Shown: positions 51,269 to 61,067 of the stretch, piece by piece
Position numbering within the stretch: the first letter of the stretch is position 1
How the letters are laid out: each line of letters opens with the position of its first letter
Source of the DNA: Bog-473 sp963764305
GTDB taxonomy: Bacteria > Actinomycetota > Acidimicrobiia > Acidimicrobiales > RAAP-2
NCBI GenBank assembly: GCA_963764305.1
Contig: CAVXSD010000001.1
Coordinates: forward strand, 186,001-250,000
Length of the DNA: 64,000 bases
Direction of reading: 5' to 3'
Program-made: the position numbers and the translations under genes
The notes under the pieces: model-generated
Databases searched by the model: none
Told to the model about the DNA's origin: nothing
Seen by the model: only the letters and a program-made list of their open reading frames with translations

Positions 51269-52581
51269 AGCTTTGCCGAGGTTGAAGCGGACGAAGTCCC
51301 ATAACGGACGTTCGTGGCATGCAACAGCAGCGTGAAGCCGAAGAGGGAGAAGCCGATGATGATGAAGAGGATCCCGGTCACGGCGAGATGGTCGATATTG
51401 GAGGTCGCGGGAGGAAGGCTGAACCCATTAGCCAGGTAGCGAGCCAACAGCGTGGCCACGAATGCGAGGCCGACCATCATGAGGCCGATGCTTGCGAGAA
51501 CCGAGGGGGTGTAGCGGAATCTGGCCATCCACTTTCGGCGCGATTCCCCCCCGTAGTCGCAGAACACCTCGGCCAGGCAGCCGAAAAGAAAGCTTTCCAA
51601 CCCGAGGACGGTCAGTGTGAGGCCGAGCAGCATCCAGTAGAGCTCAAAGGTCACGGGGCCGATCGTGATCGAGCCGAGGCTGAGTGGCAGCGTAATCACC
51701 AAACCCAAGAAGAACATGAAAAGTCCCGGCTTGAGCACGAAGAAGTCCGCCCGGTAGATCAGCATGGCGCGGATGTTGATCCACGCCGCCTGGAACGGCG
51801 AGAACCAACCCGCACGCTTGTGGTGCGAGACCCGACCGTCCCGGTCCTTGTAGAACGTCACCGGCACCTCGGTCGTCCGCAGGCCCATGCGAACGGACTT
51901 GAGGACCATCTCGGACGCATACTCCCAGGATTGGGAGGAGAGACCCATCCGGTACAGGGCGTCACGTGAAATACCCCTCATCCCGCAGTGGATGTCCGTG
52001 AACTCTGAGCCGTAGAGCCAATTGAGGATCCACGTCGTCGCCGGGGTGCCGACCCGACGGTGCAACGCCGGCATCGACCCCGGCTCGATCGATCCGAGCC
52101 ATCGTGAGCCCATGGCAAACTCGTAGCCCTCGCGTAAGCGCTCGACGAAGGGCGCGAGCTGGCGAAAATCGTAGGTACAGTCGGCGTCTCCCATCACGAC
52201 GTAGAGACCCCGGATGTAGGGCAGGGCGTCGATGTAGGCACGACCCAGACCTCGTTTGGGTGTCTTCAGCACGCGTGCGCCGCGCTGGAGAGAAAGTTCG
52301 GCCGTTCGATCGGTGGAACTATCGATGATGAGGATCTCACCTCGCACACCTGCGGCAGCGATTCCCTCCTTGCACCAATCGATGAAGTCTGAGATCGTGA
52401 GTTCCTCGTTGACGGCGGGGATGACGATCGACAACTCCGGGTCGCTCACGTCGTTCTTCGGAATGAGAAGCTCAACCTCAGGATCGGTGAGGTCAACCAT
52501 TGAGTCGGCTGCGGGAAGCGTGACCGCGCCCTGCTCAAACGAGCTTTGGGACCCCAGGCTCTTGCCTACCTGTTCACTCAT
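51265..52581 (-). CDS. Membrane GT2 glycosyltransferase (dolichol-phosphate-mannose-synthase-like)
   Basis: 438 aa, first gene of the operon. Catalytic domain about residues 48-290: LSIVIPAVNEELTISDFIDW, GEILIIDSSTDRTAELSLQR, DxD equivalent in VVMGDADCTYDFRQL, ALPYIRGLY before it, and SHHKRAGWFSPFQAAWINIR. Then four membrane helices (for example FMFFLGLVITLPLSLGS and VTGILFIIIGFSLFGFTLLL). Likely moves a sugar from NDP-sugar to a polyprenyl phosphate carrier at the inner membrane face. A 787-base gap separates it from the divergent methyltransferase gene. Confidence 0.9.
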   Translation of the reverse strand: MSEQVGKSLGSQSSFEQGAVTLPAADSMVDLTDPEVELLIPKNDVSDPELSIVIPAVNEELTISDFIDWCKEGIAAAGVRGEILIIDSSTDRTAELSLQRGARVLKTPKRGLGRAYIDALPYIRGLYVVMGDADCTYDFRQLAPFVERLREGYEFAMGSRWLGSIEPGSMPALHRRVGTPATTWILNWLYGSEFTDIHCGMRGISRDALYRMGLSSQSWEYASEMVLKSVRMGLRTTEVPVTFYKDRDGRVSHHKRAGWFSPFQAAWINIRAMLIYRADFFVLKPGLFMFFLGLVITLPLSLGSITIGPVTFELYWMLLGLTLTVLGLESFLFGCLAEVFCDYGGESRRKWMARFRYTPSVLASIGLMMVGLAFVATLLARYLANGFSLPPATSNIDHLAVTGILFIIIGFSLFGFTLLLHATNVRYGTSSASTSAKL

Positions 52582-53368
52582 CAGCAGCCCTCACCTCGCT
52601 GGCAGAATCGACTACATAGGACCTGGACCAGGCGCTCAACGCTCGCACCCGCCCGGCGCCGGCGGATCTTGGGAATTGCGTCATTCTGCTCAACCGCGGC
52701 GGAGGATCGAGAGCCAAGAGTCGTTGGAGGGGATGGACGATATGTCGCTGGGAGGAGCGGTCGCGCCCCCGCCCCCGCGTAAAATGCCACGTCACGTGCA
52801 CTTTCTCAGGGAACTTGAGCTGGGAATTTACCCTGTGGAACGATGCTGGGGAAATTGGGTGCAACAGGCATGAGACTCCGGCGGGAGACCTGAAATACCA
52901 CCGCCCGAGGATAGCACTGAGCTGGTTTCTGGAGGGTGAACGTACGAAGGTTGCAGAGGCGGGATTTGGGTAATCCGCCCAGGTAGCACAGAAGGATAAC
53001 CACGAGCCAACCTAGGACCCTCAGCAGACCGAGGTCGGTGGTCCCTCGCCTCCATTTGATGTTGAAGTCCTCATGACGTCGGACGACAACGCGCCGCCCT
53101 CGATGGGTTGGGCCCCGGAAAACCGCTGAGGTGCCCCCACGTGGTACGTCAGGGGACCCAGTACGCCCGAACAGGGCATAGGGTGAGCATTCGTTCGGGG
53201 CGAGCTGGTCCTTCCGGCGTTGGTCCCGAGCCTGGGGTCCAGGCGCCGAGCACCGAGCTCGTCAGTCAGCGCCGTAATCGGACTACCGGTTGCGGCGTCG
53301 GTTGAAAGTGGTTGCCGCCCGCCGCTCGTTGGTTGTCCCTCCGAGGCAAGTCGAGATACCGTCCGCCC
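52582..53368. other. 787-base divergent intergenic region, no gene recognised
   Basis: Lies between the minus-strand heptose operon and the plus-strand methyltransferase and must contain both promoters. Short open frames on both strands have no protein-like features. No tRNA, repeat or riboswitch was recognised. Its length is unusual for this compact region. Confidence 0.45.
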
Positions 53369-54247
53369 GTGAGTGTGGATGCATGTCCGATCTGCGGCGG
53401 CATGGATCTCGCTGACGTTGGCGTCGTCTCCGGCACGGTGAATCCGCGCGAATACCTTCTCCGTAGGTGCCGTTCGTGCCAGTTCGTGTTCGTCGCAGAC
53501 CCCTGGCTGGACTACGACCTCATCTACTCCGAGGACTACTACAACGGCAGGGGGGCTGATACCAAACTCAATTACGTGGGAGAGGTGCAGCAGCCGACGC
53601 GTAGCGTTCGGCAATACGAGTGGCGTGGAGTGCTCGAACGGGTCCGCACATTGGCTCCGCTCTCACAAGACACGAAATGGCTCGACTTCGGGTGCGGAAC
53701 GGGCGGGCTTGTGCAGTACCTGCGTTCCCAGGGAGTCGATGCCATCGGCTTCGAGCAGGGATGGTGTGCCGAGTTGCTCCGGAAGAATGGCAACCCCACG
53801 ATCGACGAGGACGACTTTGATCGATACGGGGGGAGTTTCGACATCGTTAGCGCCGTGGAGGTGATCGAGCACACGCCGGACCCTGTCGCAATGCTGCGGT
53901 CGATCCGCGGCCTCCTGCGGCCCGGCGGGCTTCTTTTCATCACGACAGGTAACGCGCAATCATTCCACGATCGCATCACGAGCTGGCGCTATGTCACTCC
54001 GGAGGTGCACATCTCTTACTTTGAGCCCTCAACACTTGCGCGCGCCCTCGAGGCAGCAGGATTCGAGCCCGAGTTTCCGGGTTATGGCGCCGGGTGGCCG
54101 GACATCATTCGCTACAAGCTTCTCATGTCCCTCAGGCGGAAATGGTCGAGCCCCATCGAGGCGATCGTGCCGTGGGGAGTGTTAGCCCGCTTGGTCGACT
54201 CACGCCTCAAGCTCAGCGCCCAACCCGTGGGGAGGGCGCTGAGCTGA
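53369..54247 (+). CDS. SAM-dependent methyltransferase with N-terminal zinc ribbon
   Basis: 292 aa from GTG 53369. N-terminal CPICGGMDLADVG ... RRCRSCQFVFV forms a C-x2-C/C-x2-C ribbon as in methyltransferases of deoxysugar pathways. SAM fold: TKWLDFGCGTGGLVQYLRSQ, IGFEQG, FDIVSAVEVIEHTPDPVAML, GGLLFITTGNAQSFHDRIT; YVTPEVHISYFEPSTLARAL is the C-terminal part. Isolated between two minus-strand operons; acceptor likely a sugar. Confidence 0.88.
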   Translation: MSVDACPICGGMDLADVGVVSGTVNPREYLLRRCRSCQFVFVADPWLDYDLIYSEDYYNGRGADTKLNYVGEVQQPTRSVRQYEWRGVLERVRTLAPLSQDTKWLDFGCGTGGLVQYLRSQGVDAIGFEQGWCAELLRKNGNPTIDEDDFDRYGGSFDIVSAVEVIEHTPDPVAMLRSIRGLLRPGGLLFITTGNAQSFHDRITSWRYVTPEVHISYFEPSTLARALEAAGFEPEFPGYGAGWPDIIRYKLLMSLRRKWSSPIEAIVPWGVLARLVDSRLKLSAQPVGRALS

Positions 54248-54331
54248 TCGCGTGCATGCGATGAGCTCGTCGGCGAAGGCCTCGCGTTTAGCCACCCTGT
54301 AATTGGAATTGCGAATTTGCGAATGCTCTGA

Positions 54332-55735
54332 CTAGGAGACGTACCGGCAAGGCAGCACGACCTCCCAACCGGGCGGGCTGGTCTGCATGATGGCCTGCCC
54401 CTCGGGGTGGGATCGGCAAGTGGTGGTCGCGGCGGCCACCTGCTCGTTCCAGGGCGGCCCCGGCGTTCGAAGGTTGGCCGTTCGGAAGTCGAGCACCCAG
54501 ACGGGGACCAGAAGGAGCAGGCAGGCCACGGCCGGGACGTAGCGGATCACCGGCCGCGGAGCGACCTGGCTCAGGCGGACCGCGACGACAACCACGGCGC
54601 TCCAGATCAGGAGGATCGGAGTGGCGCTGTATCGACTACCCACGTAGAGAGGCCCGGTCACTAGGTTCGGGCCTGACCCCCGCACGAAGACCGGGACGAC
54701 GAACGTGATGACGGCGAACCCCACGGCGGTAACCACGAAGAACGAGGTGGCCCGGTGACGCAGGATGAGTGCCACACCCACCACTCCCGCCAGCACCAGG
54801 TAGCCGGTCACCTGCCAGAGGACCGCCTTCGAGGAGGTCAGCATGTGGTTGCTGAGGTCGTTGCCGCTAAGCCAACCCCAGCCCACCCGGATGCCCAGCG
54901 CCCGCAGCACCCCGTGGGTGCTGGCCATGGCGAAGGTAGAGGGGCCCCCACTGGCCTTGATGATCCCGATCCCCTGGTAGGCGAGACCGAGGAGGAGGCC
55001 GATCACCGGCGCCCCTTGACGCAGGTCTGTGCGCACCACGAGCACCCGCGCCGCGGCCAGCGGGAGGAGGAGCGCCACCAACGGTTCGGTGCCCGTCGCC
55101 AGCAGGCACACCAGGCCGGCCAGGACGGCATCGGTGGTTGTGCGGGGACGGGTGACCAGGGACCAGAAGGCGGCGAAGAAGAACCACCAGCCGATGTTCA
55201 CGTTGTTGTCGAGGATCTCCCCCGTGGCGAGGGGCAGGAGGATGATCACGGCCACCAGCAAGAGCCGGCCCCACACAGGGGGGATCACCCCACGCGAGGA
55301 GTGGAAGACATAGCAACAGACGAGAGCCAGGAAGCTGGCACCGGTCACCGCCATGACGGCGGCGGCATCGGGCATCGGCGCCAGGCGAGTCAGCTGGACG
55401 AAGAGCGCGGGGCTCGAGCTGGAGGTAGCCGTTGTAGGGGATGGTCAGCGTATGCAGGAACCCGTTGAGCCGGGATTGCTCGTAGAAGATCGCTCCGTCC
55501 TCTGCCCAGATGGTGTTGGTCGCAGGGGCGCCGGACTGGCGCGGAGGGCCAGTCCGGCCAGGAAGATCACGGCAAGCGGGTAGAGGACGCCGATGAGCCA
55601 CGTGGGGGCCCTCGACCGTTCGCTCAACGGAAAGATTGGGTCGAACCACGACGAGCGGACCCGAGCGTGGCGAGCCCTTTCGGATGTGACGGTCGGGACC
55701 AGAGCAGGCTCCGGTGACCCGGGACTAGGGGGCAT
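54332..55735 (-). CDS. Multi-pass membrane protein of the polysaccharide locus (frameshifted N-terminus)
   Basis: The unbroken part (54332-55375) has eight or more hydrophobic helices (for example VMAVTGASFLALVCCYVFHS, VTGYLVLAGVVGVALIL). Upstream frames continue the protein: TWLIGVLYPLAVIFLAGLAL (first helix), TNTIWAEDGAIFYEQSRLNG followed by IPYNGYLQL, to a start at ATG 55735, about 465 aa in all. The Asp/Glu loop after helix 1 (WAEDGAIF) resembles GT-C glycosyltransferases. One break near 55512 looks like a missing base, another near 55400 an extra base. Its start overlaps the end of the large upstream gene by 11 bases. Confidence 0.7.
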
Positions 55736-58700
55736 AGTCGGCGAAGCTGACACGAGGTGGCCAGGCCAATGTGGCGTGCTCGCCCATGAGCGTCAGGTTC
55801 GGGTTGTAGGCCGGGTCGTTGCGCAAGACGTGGGCCCACCGTCGCTTCATGTGTTCGACCTCGCGGCGAACTCGTCGACCCGGGGCCCCACGTCGTCGGG
55901 TCCACGCGAGATCGACTCGTGGTGGATCAGCTCTGCGAAGGGCGTCCATATCACGGCCCAGCCCGACTCCTGGGCCCTCAGGCAGAAGTCGATGTCGTTG
56001 AACGCGACGGCCAGGTCAGTGGCATCGAGGCCGCCAAGGTCGTCCCAGACGTCCCGACGGATCAACATGCAGGCGCCGGTCACCGCTGACACTCGACGGG
56101 TCAGGGCCAGGTCGCCGAAGTACCCGAGGTCGAAGCGGTCGGCGCCCCTGTGCAGGTGGCCGGCCACACCGTCGATGCCGAGGGTGACGCCGGCGTGCTG
56201 GATGGTCCCGTCGGGGTAGTCGAGCTTGGCCCCGACGATGCCGACGCCGGCCTGAAGGATCTGGCTGACCATCTCCTCGAGCCAGTCCCCGCCCATCGAC
56301 CTCGATGTCGTCGTTGAGCAGCAGAGCAACTCGCCGCCGGCCTGCTCGGCCGCCACGTTGTTGAGGGCCGAGTAATTGAAGGGTCGCTCGTCGCGGATGA
56401 TCGTGATCACGTTCTCGTGTCGCGCAGGTAGTCAAGGGTCGGGGTCGTCCGGCTCCCGTTGTCGACGACCAGGATCTCGTAGTTTTCGTAGCGTCGTGTG
56501 GCGGCGCACGCTGTCGAGGCAGCGGCTCAGGAGCGCCCGTCCCGGGTAGGGATGATGATCGAAACGAGCGGCGGATCCTCGGCCAGCTGCCAGCGGACAC
56601 GGTTGTGACCCGGTGGCCGGGTTCCAGTGCACCTGTGCCGGGCTGGCCTGTCCGGGCCAGATGCTCCTCCACGGCCCGCGGACGCCGGCCACGGCGGCAT
56701 AGGGCTTGGCCGAACCCGAGGCCGCGGTCGACTCGGGGTGCAATCGCCAGTGGTAGAGGATGTGCGGGATGTGGCGGACCGCCGCGGGCTCGAGGCGCTC
56801 GGTCACCCGGAGCGCGAGGTCCCAGTCCTGGCTCCCCTCGAACCCCACCCGGAAGCCGCCGACCTCTATCAGATATTCCCGACGGACGACGAACAGAGTG
56901 ACATGGGTAGTTCTCGCCCAGAGCAGCATGGTCGGGTCGAAGTCGGGCTTGAAGAAGGGCGAGAACCGGCGGCCGTCGGCGTCGAGCTTGTCCTCGTCGC
57001 TGTAGAAGTAGCGACACCTCTGGGTGGTCGGCGATCGCCATGGCTATCAGCGCCAGAGCCTGTTCGGCCAGCTCATCGTCGTGGTCGAGGAGGACCACCC
57101 AGCGAACCGGTGGCCATCTCCAGCGCCGAGTTGGAGGCAGCCGAGATGTGGCCGTTCTCCGCTCGGCGGTACAGCCTGAGATCCGCTCGTCTGCGGCCGC
57201 GTACTCGTCGAGGATGGCCCCGCACCCGGTCGTCGGTGGAGCAATCATCTGCGAGGCAGAGCTGCCAGTGGGGGTAGAGCTGGCGCCGTACCGATTCGAT
57301 GGCAGCTCGCAGATATGGCTCAGGGGTGTTGTAGACGGGAACCAGTATCGAGAAGACCGGCGGAGTCGTCGAGGCGGGCTGTCCGGCGACGGAAGTCGTC
57401 GCGTGCCTCGTCGGTCAAGGTGTCGTAGGTAGCCACCCACAGGTCGTAGGACCCTCCCATCGGTAATGACGACGGACCGTCGTCATTGACCAGGGACACC
57501 GGTTGAGTGAGGCGCCGACGACGGAGTCGGCTGTAGATCCGCCGAGGGACGCGGGAGTATCGGAAGACCTTGGTCTGGTAGATCCGCTCCACCTCGCGCT
57601 GGCGCTCCTCTATCTCGGCTTCTCGGCGCGCCACGACTGAGGCCAGTAGGGCCTGGTTCCTCGCCTGCTCGTCGAGTGCCGCCGCGGCCGCCTTCTGCTC
57701 GGCATCCCGTCGCAATTCGAGCTGGTGCAGGGCGTGATTGGCGGAGGCCTGGGATTCCAGCGCCTGCGCCTCGTCGGCCCGCGCCGCCTGGGCACCGTCT
57801 TGGAGCGCCCGGGCCTCGTCTCTGGCCGTCTCGGCCTGCTGGCGATGCTGCGACGGCATCGTGCCAGAGCCGCCGCTCGTAGCCGTCAATCACATCCTCG
57901 ACACTGAGAGCACCGCGTCGGAAGAGCACGGCATGGAGTGAGATGTAGGAAGCGTCATAGGAGAAGTCGCGGTAGAACCCCTGGTCGGCAAAACGTCGTG
58001 CCCACTCCTCCGTCGGCCGGACGTTGATGTGGGTCGGTTCCTCGAAGTCTTCGGGAGAAGACGAAAAAAGCACGGCATCGCTGTGTCGGCAGATGTTGGC
58101 GATGGCGGCATCCGCCAGACGCGACGGCAGGTGCTCGACCACCTCGAGACACGTGATGAGGTCGTACTGGCCCGCAATCTCGTCGGTGATGGAACGCACC
58201 GAGACGTAGGGGGTGAGTGCGGGGGGAGCCTGGCTGATGGCGAAGGGCGAGATATCGAAACCCGAGGCGTCCACGCCGTTTGCTCGGAGTCCTTCGACCA
58301 AGAGGCCGATGGCACAGCCAGCGTCGAGCGCGGTGCGGGGCCCGATGGTGGCCGCGATCCGCTCGGACACCGAGGCGAAGAACCGGTCCCACTCTTCTAT
58401 CCCACGGCGGTACGGCAGATCACCCGGATTGTGGTCGTAGTGGTCGTAGTAAGCCTCGTCGTAGAAGCCCTGGAGGGCGGCGACCAGCCCGTCGTCAGTC
58501 GAGCCGTTTTCCTCTTTACTCAAGCGCTCGAGGAAGGTCCAGAGGACGACGGTCGTGGGCGCCAGGTTGACCGCCGGCACCCTCGCCGCTGGGCGGCTGG
58601 CGGGAGGGAGCCTCTCCGCTGTCGGTGCCGGCAGATCGAAGAACTGCGCGAGCTTGCCGGCAAGGACCTTCGGCTCCTCGAGCGTGGTCGTCGACACGAT

Positions 58701-59219
58701 CATCGACGGCTGGTGGTCAGATGAGGCGAGGGCCAGCGCGCTGCAGCGCGGACCAGAGGTGCTCAGCCTCAGCGTCCGAGGTTCCGAGCGCCTCGGCCAG
58801 CGCACCGATGGCCGGCCCCGGTGGGCCGACGGCGAAGAGTCGGGCGACTCGGCCCGCCGCCACCTCGGCCCAGAAGTCGGCCAGGAAGGCGCTCAAGGGG
58901 TGCCACCAGACCCACGGCTGCATCCCTGGCTCGCCCGAGGCAACTGCGCCAGCCAGGAGCTCCTCGGCCTCCTCCCGTAGGGATCCGAGCCGAGAGTCGA
59001 GTTCGGGCCAGGGCAGGAGGAGCGGCGCTACGGGCGTCCCACCAGCTGCCCGCACCAGGCGCTCGCTGCCGGCCGCCAGCTCGTCTCGGGTGTCCGACGG
59101 CAGCGCGCGCGCCAAGCCGGCCTCGACGAGGAAATCTGCCAGCCGGTCCCCGGCGCCGGGAGCGCCGAGGACAGAATTCCCGTGGGTGTACCGCTGTGCT
59201 CAGCGCTCCCGCGAACCAC
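55725..59219 (-). CDS. Very large multidomain protein: sulfotransferase-like, methyltransferase, coiled coil, tandem GT2 (many frameshifts)
   Basis: Read leftwards as one polypeptide of about 1160 aa. (1) 59219-58610: P-loop sulfotransferase-like region (VLGAPGAGDRLADFLVEAGL; VWWHPLSAFLADFW; LAGKLAQFFDLPAP). (2) About 58560-57900: SAM methyltransferase (TALDAGCAIGLLVEGLRANG; YDLITCLEVVEHLPSRLADA). (3) 57880-57560: Ala/Glu/Gln coiled coil (EIEERQREVERIYQTKVFRY). (4) 57370-56600: GT2 (FSILVPVYNTPEPYLRAAIE; WVVLLDHDDELAE). (5) 56560-55725: second GT2 (NYSALNNVAAEQAGGELLC; MLIRRDVWDDLGGLDATDLA; ELIHHESISRG). At least eight frame changes, mostly +1. It may in reality be two genes. Start GTG 59219 is uncertain. 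Probably builds and decorates a surface glycan. Confidence 0.7.
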
Positions 59220-59229
59220 GAAGAAACAC

Positions 59230-60255
59230 TTAGATGGTGCCGTCGGCGACCGCCTGGACGATCCAGGGGATGACCTCGTCGAGCATGGAGTCGAGGCTGG
59301 TAGTCGCCTCGAAGCCGAGGACCTCCTTGGCCTTGTCGGTCGCCGGAACGCGCTTGGCCACGTCGTGCTCGAAGGGCGGGTCTGAGACGTAGCGGAAGGG
59401 TTCGTCCGCGCCGCGGACCTTGTGCCAGATGAGCTCGGCCAGCTCCAACACACTGGTCGATGTGGCGGTCGAGAGATTGAAGTCGTCGTTCAGGGCGGCC
59501 GGGTGCTCGACCGCCGTGACGATGCCCTCAGCAAGGTCCCCGCCATAGGTGTAGTGACGGATCTGCGAGCCGTCACCCAAGATGTGGAGGGGATCTTGTC
59601 CCTTCACCACCTTTTGGATCAGGTCCGGGACCACGTGGCTCATGGCCAGCTTCACGTTCCCCGACATGACATCGACGTCGCCGAGCGCCCGTCGTTCGCC
59701 GATACCCACGCAGTTGAACGGGCGGACGATCGTGTACGGGAGTCCGTATTGCTCGAAGGCAGCTCGGGCGAAATACTCAACGGCCAGCTTCTGGAAGCCG
59801 TACGAGGAGAGCGGGGGAGGGACTTCGCGCTCCTGACCCTCGAAGGAGGGCCAGGTCGGCGTCGACTCGTAGACCATCGACGAGGACAGGTAGGTGACCT
59901 TCTGGAGCTGCCCCGCCGCGTGTGCGGCGATCGCCGCGTCGCACGACGAGGCGATGATCCGCTCGTTGGTGGCCAGCAGGTCGTAGGCGTAGGTGTGGAA
60001 GTAGGAGATCCCGCCGATCAAGGCCGCGCCTGCGATGAAGTGGTCGCAGTCGCTCATCAGGTCGGTCATGAGCCCGACATCCTGGCAATCTCCCTCGACG
60101 AAGGTGTATGCGGGATGGTCGTCGTACGATTTGGCGACCTTCCCGTACTTCGAGAGGTTGTCGATTCCGATCACTGTGTGCCCTCGCCGCAGGAGTTCCT
60201 CGACGACATAGCCGCCGATGAAGCCGGCCGAGCCAGTGATGAGCACTTTTGCCAT
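59230..60255 (-). CDS. NAD-dependent nucleotide-sugar epimerase/dehydratase
   Basis: 341 aa from ATG 60255. KVLITGSAGFIGGYVVEELL (GxxGxxG), VIGIDNLSKYGKVAKSYDDH, catalytic YLSSSMVYEST and SSYGFQKLAVEYFARAAF (YxxxK), IVRPFNCVGIGERRALGDVD, LHILGDGSQIRHYTYGGDLA. Extended SDR of the GDP/UDP-sugar epimerase group. Stop lies a few bases from the start of the large protein, so the same operon. Confidence 0.9.
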   Translation of the reverse strand: MAKVLITGSAGFIGGYVVEELLRRGHTVIGIDNLSKYGKVAKSYDDHPAYTFVEGDCQDVGLMTDLMSDCDHFIAGAALIGGISYFHTYAYDLLATNERIIASSCDAAIAAHAAGQLQKVTYLSSSMVYESTPTWPSFEGQEREVPPPLSSYGFQKLAVEYFARAAFEQYGLPYTIVRPFNCVGIGERRALGDVDVMSGNVKLAMSHVVPDLIQKVVKGQDPLHILGDGSQIRHYTYGGDLAEGIVTAVEHPAALNDDFNLSTATSTSVLELAELIWHKVRGADEPFRYVSDPPFEHDVAKRVPATDKAKEVLGFEATTSLDSMLDEVIPWIVQAVADGTI

Positions 60256-60317
60256 GTTGGGAGTTCCGCTTTCCGTGTGGGTTGTGGGCCGACGGGAGTG
60301 TCCCCCCGGCGGGAGGA

Positions 60318-61067
60318 TCATGCGCTGGGCATCGCGGGGGTGGCGGGGACCGGTGGCGTGGCCTCGGGCAGCCGGGGCCCGAAGGCGTAGAAATACCACC
60401 GTAGGTACTTCGAGATCCAGCTGGCGAGCTTGAAGTTCGAGGCGCCGACCACCCGGTCGAGCCAGATCGTCGGGATCTCGGCTACTGGCACTCGGCGGCG
60501 ACGCGCCTTGGCGACCAGCTCGATCCCCACCTCGAAGCCAGCGTCGGACTCGATGCCGACAGAGCGGACGAAGCTCGTCGAATAGGCCTTGAAGGAGTTA
60601 GTGGCGTCATGCGTGCCCACCCGGGCCAGGTGGTAGAGACTCTTGCCAGCCAGCCGCGAGAGGGTGCCCTTGAGCAGGGGACCCCCGATCTGGCTGCCGC
60701 CGCGCATGTAGCGTGACGCCGCGGCGACCACGACCCCGCGCTCCACGAGGCGCACCAGGGAGTCGATCTGCATTGGGTCGTCGCACCCGTCGGCCATGGT
60801 GACCACCGCCACGTCGGCGTTGGCGTGGTCGAAGCCGCAGCGGATGGCCCGGGCCGGACCTCGACCGTAGGTGTTGATGACGGGCACGACCCGAGGCTCG
60901 GCCCGCTGGTACTTCTCCACCCAAGGGGCCGTGGTGTCAGTGGGCGAGTCGAAGACCACCAAGATCTCGCAGGGCAGAGTGATCGAGTCGAGGAGCCGGT
61001 CGAGGCAGGTGACGATGGCCTCCCCCTCGTTGTACGCGGTGACGATGACTGAGACGCGGGGCTTCAC
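60318..61067 (-). CDS. GT2 glycosyltransferase (polyprenyl-phosphate sugar transferase-like, soluble)
   Basis: 249 aa from GTG 61067 (GTGA overlap with the dehydrogenase stop). GT-A motifs: VSVIVTAYNEGEAIVTCLDR, CEILVVFDSPTDTTAPWVEK, GRGPARAIRCGFDHANADVA, metal-binding VTMADGCDDPMQIDSL, then LYHLARVGTHDATNSFKAYS and AEIPTIWLDRVVGASNFKLA. Lacks C-terminal membrane helices, unlike the paralogue at 51265. Likely adds a sugar to a lipid carrier. Confidence 0.88.
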   Translation of the reverse strand: MKPRVSVIVTAYNEGEAIVTCLDRLLDSITLPCEILVVFDSPTDTTAPWVEKYQRAEPRVVPVINTYGRGPARAIRCGFDHANADVAVVTMADGCDDPMQIDSLVRLVERGVVVAAASRYMRGGSQIGGPLLKGTLSRLAGKSLYHLARVGTHDATNSFKAYSTSFVRSVGIESDAGFEVGIELVAKARRRRVPVAEIPTIWLDRVVGASNFKLASWISKYLRWYFYAFGPRLPEATPPVPATPAMPSA

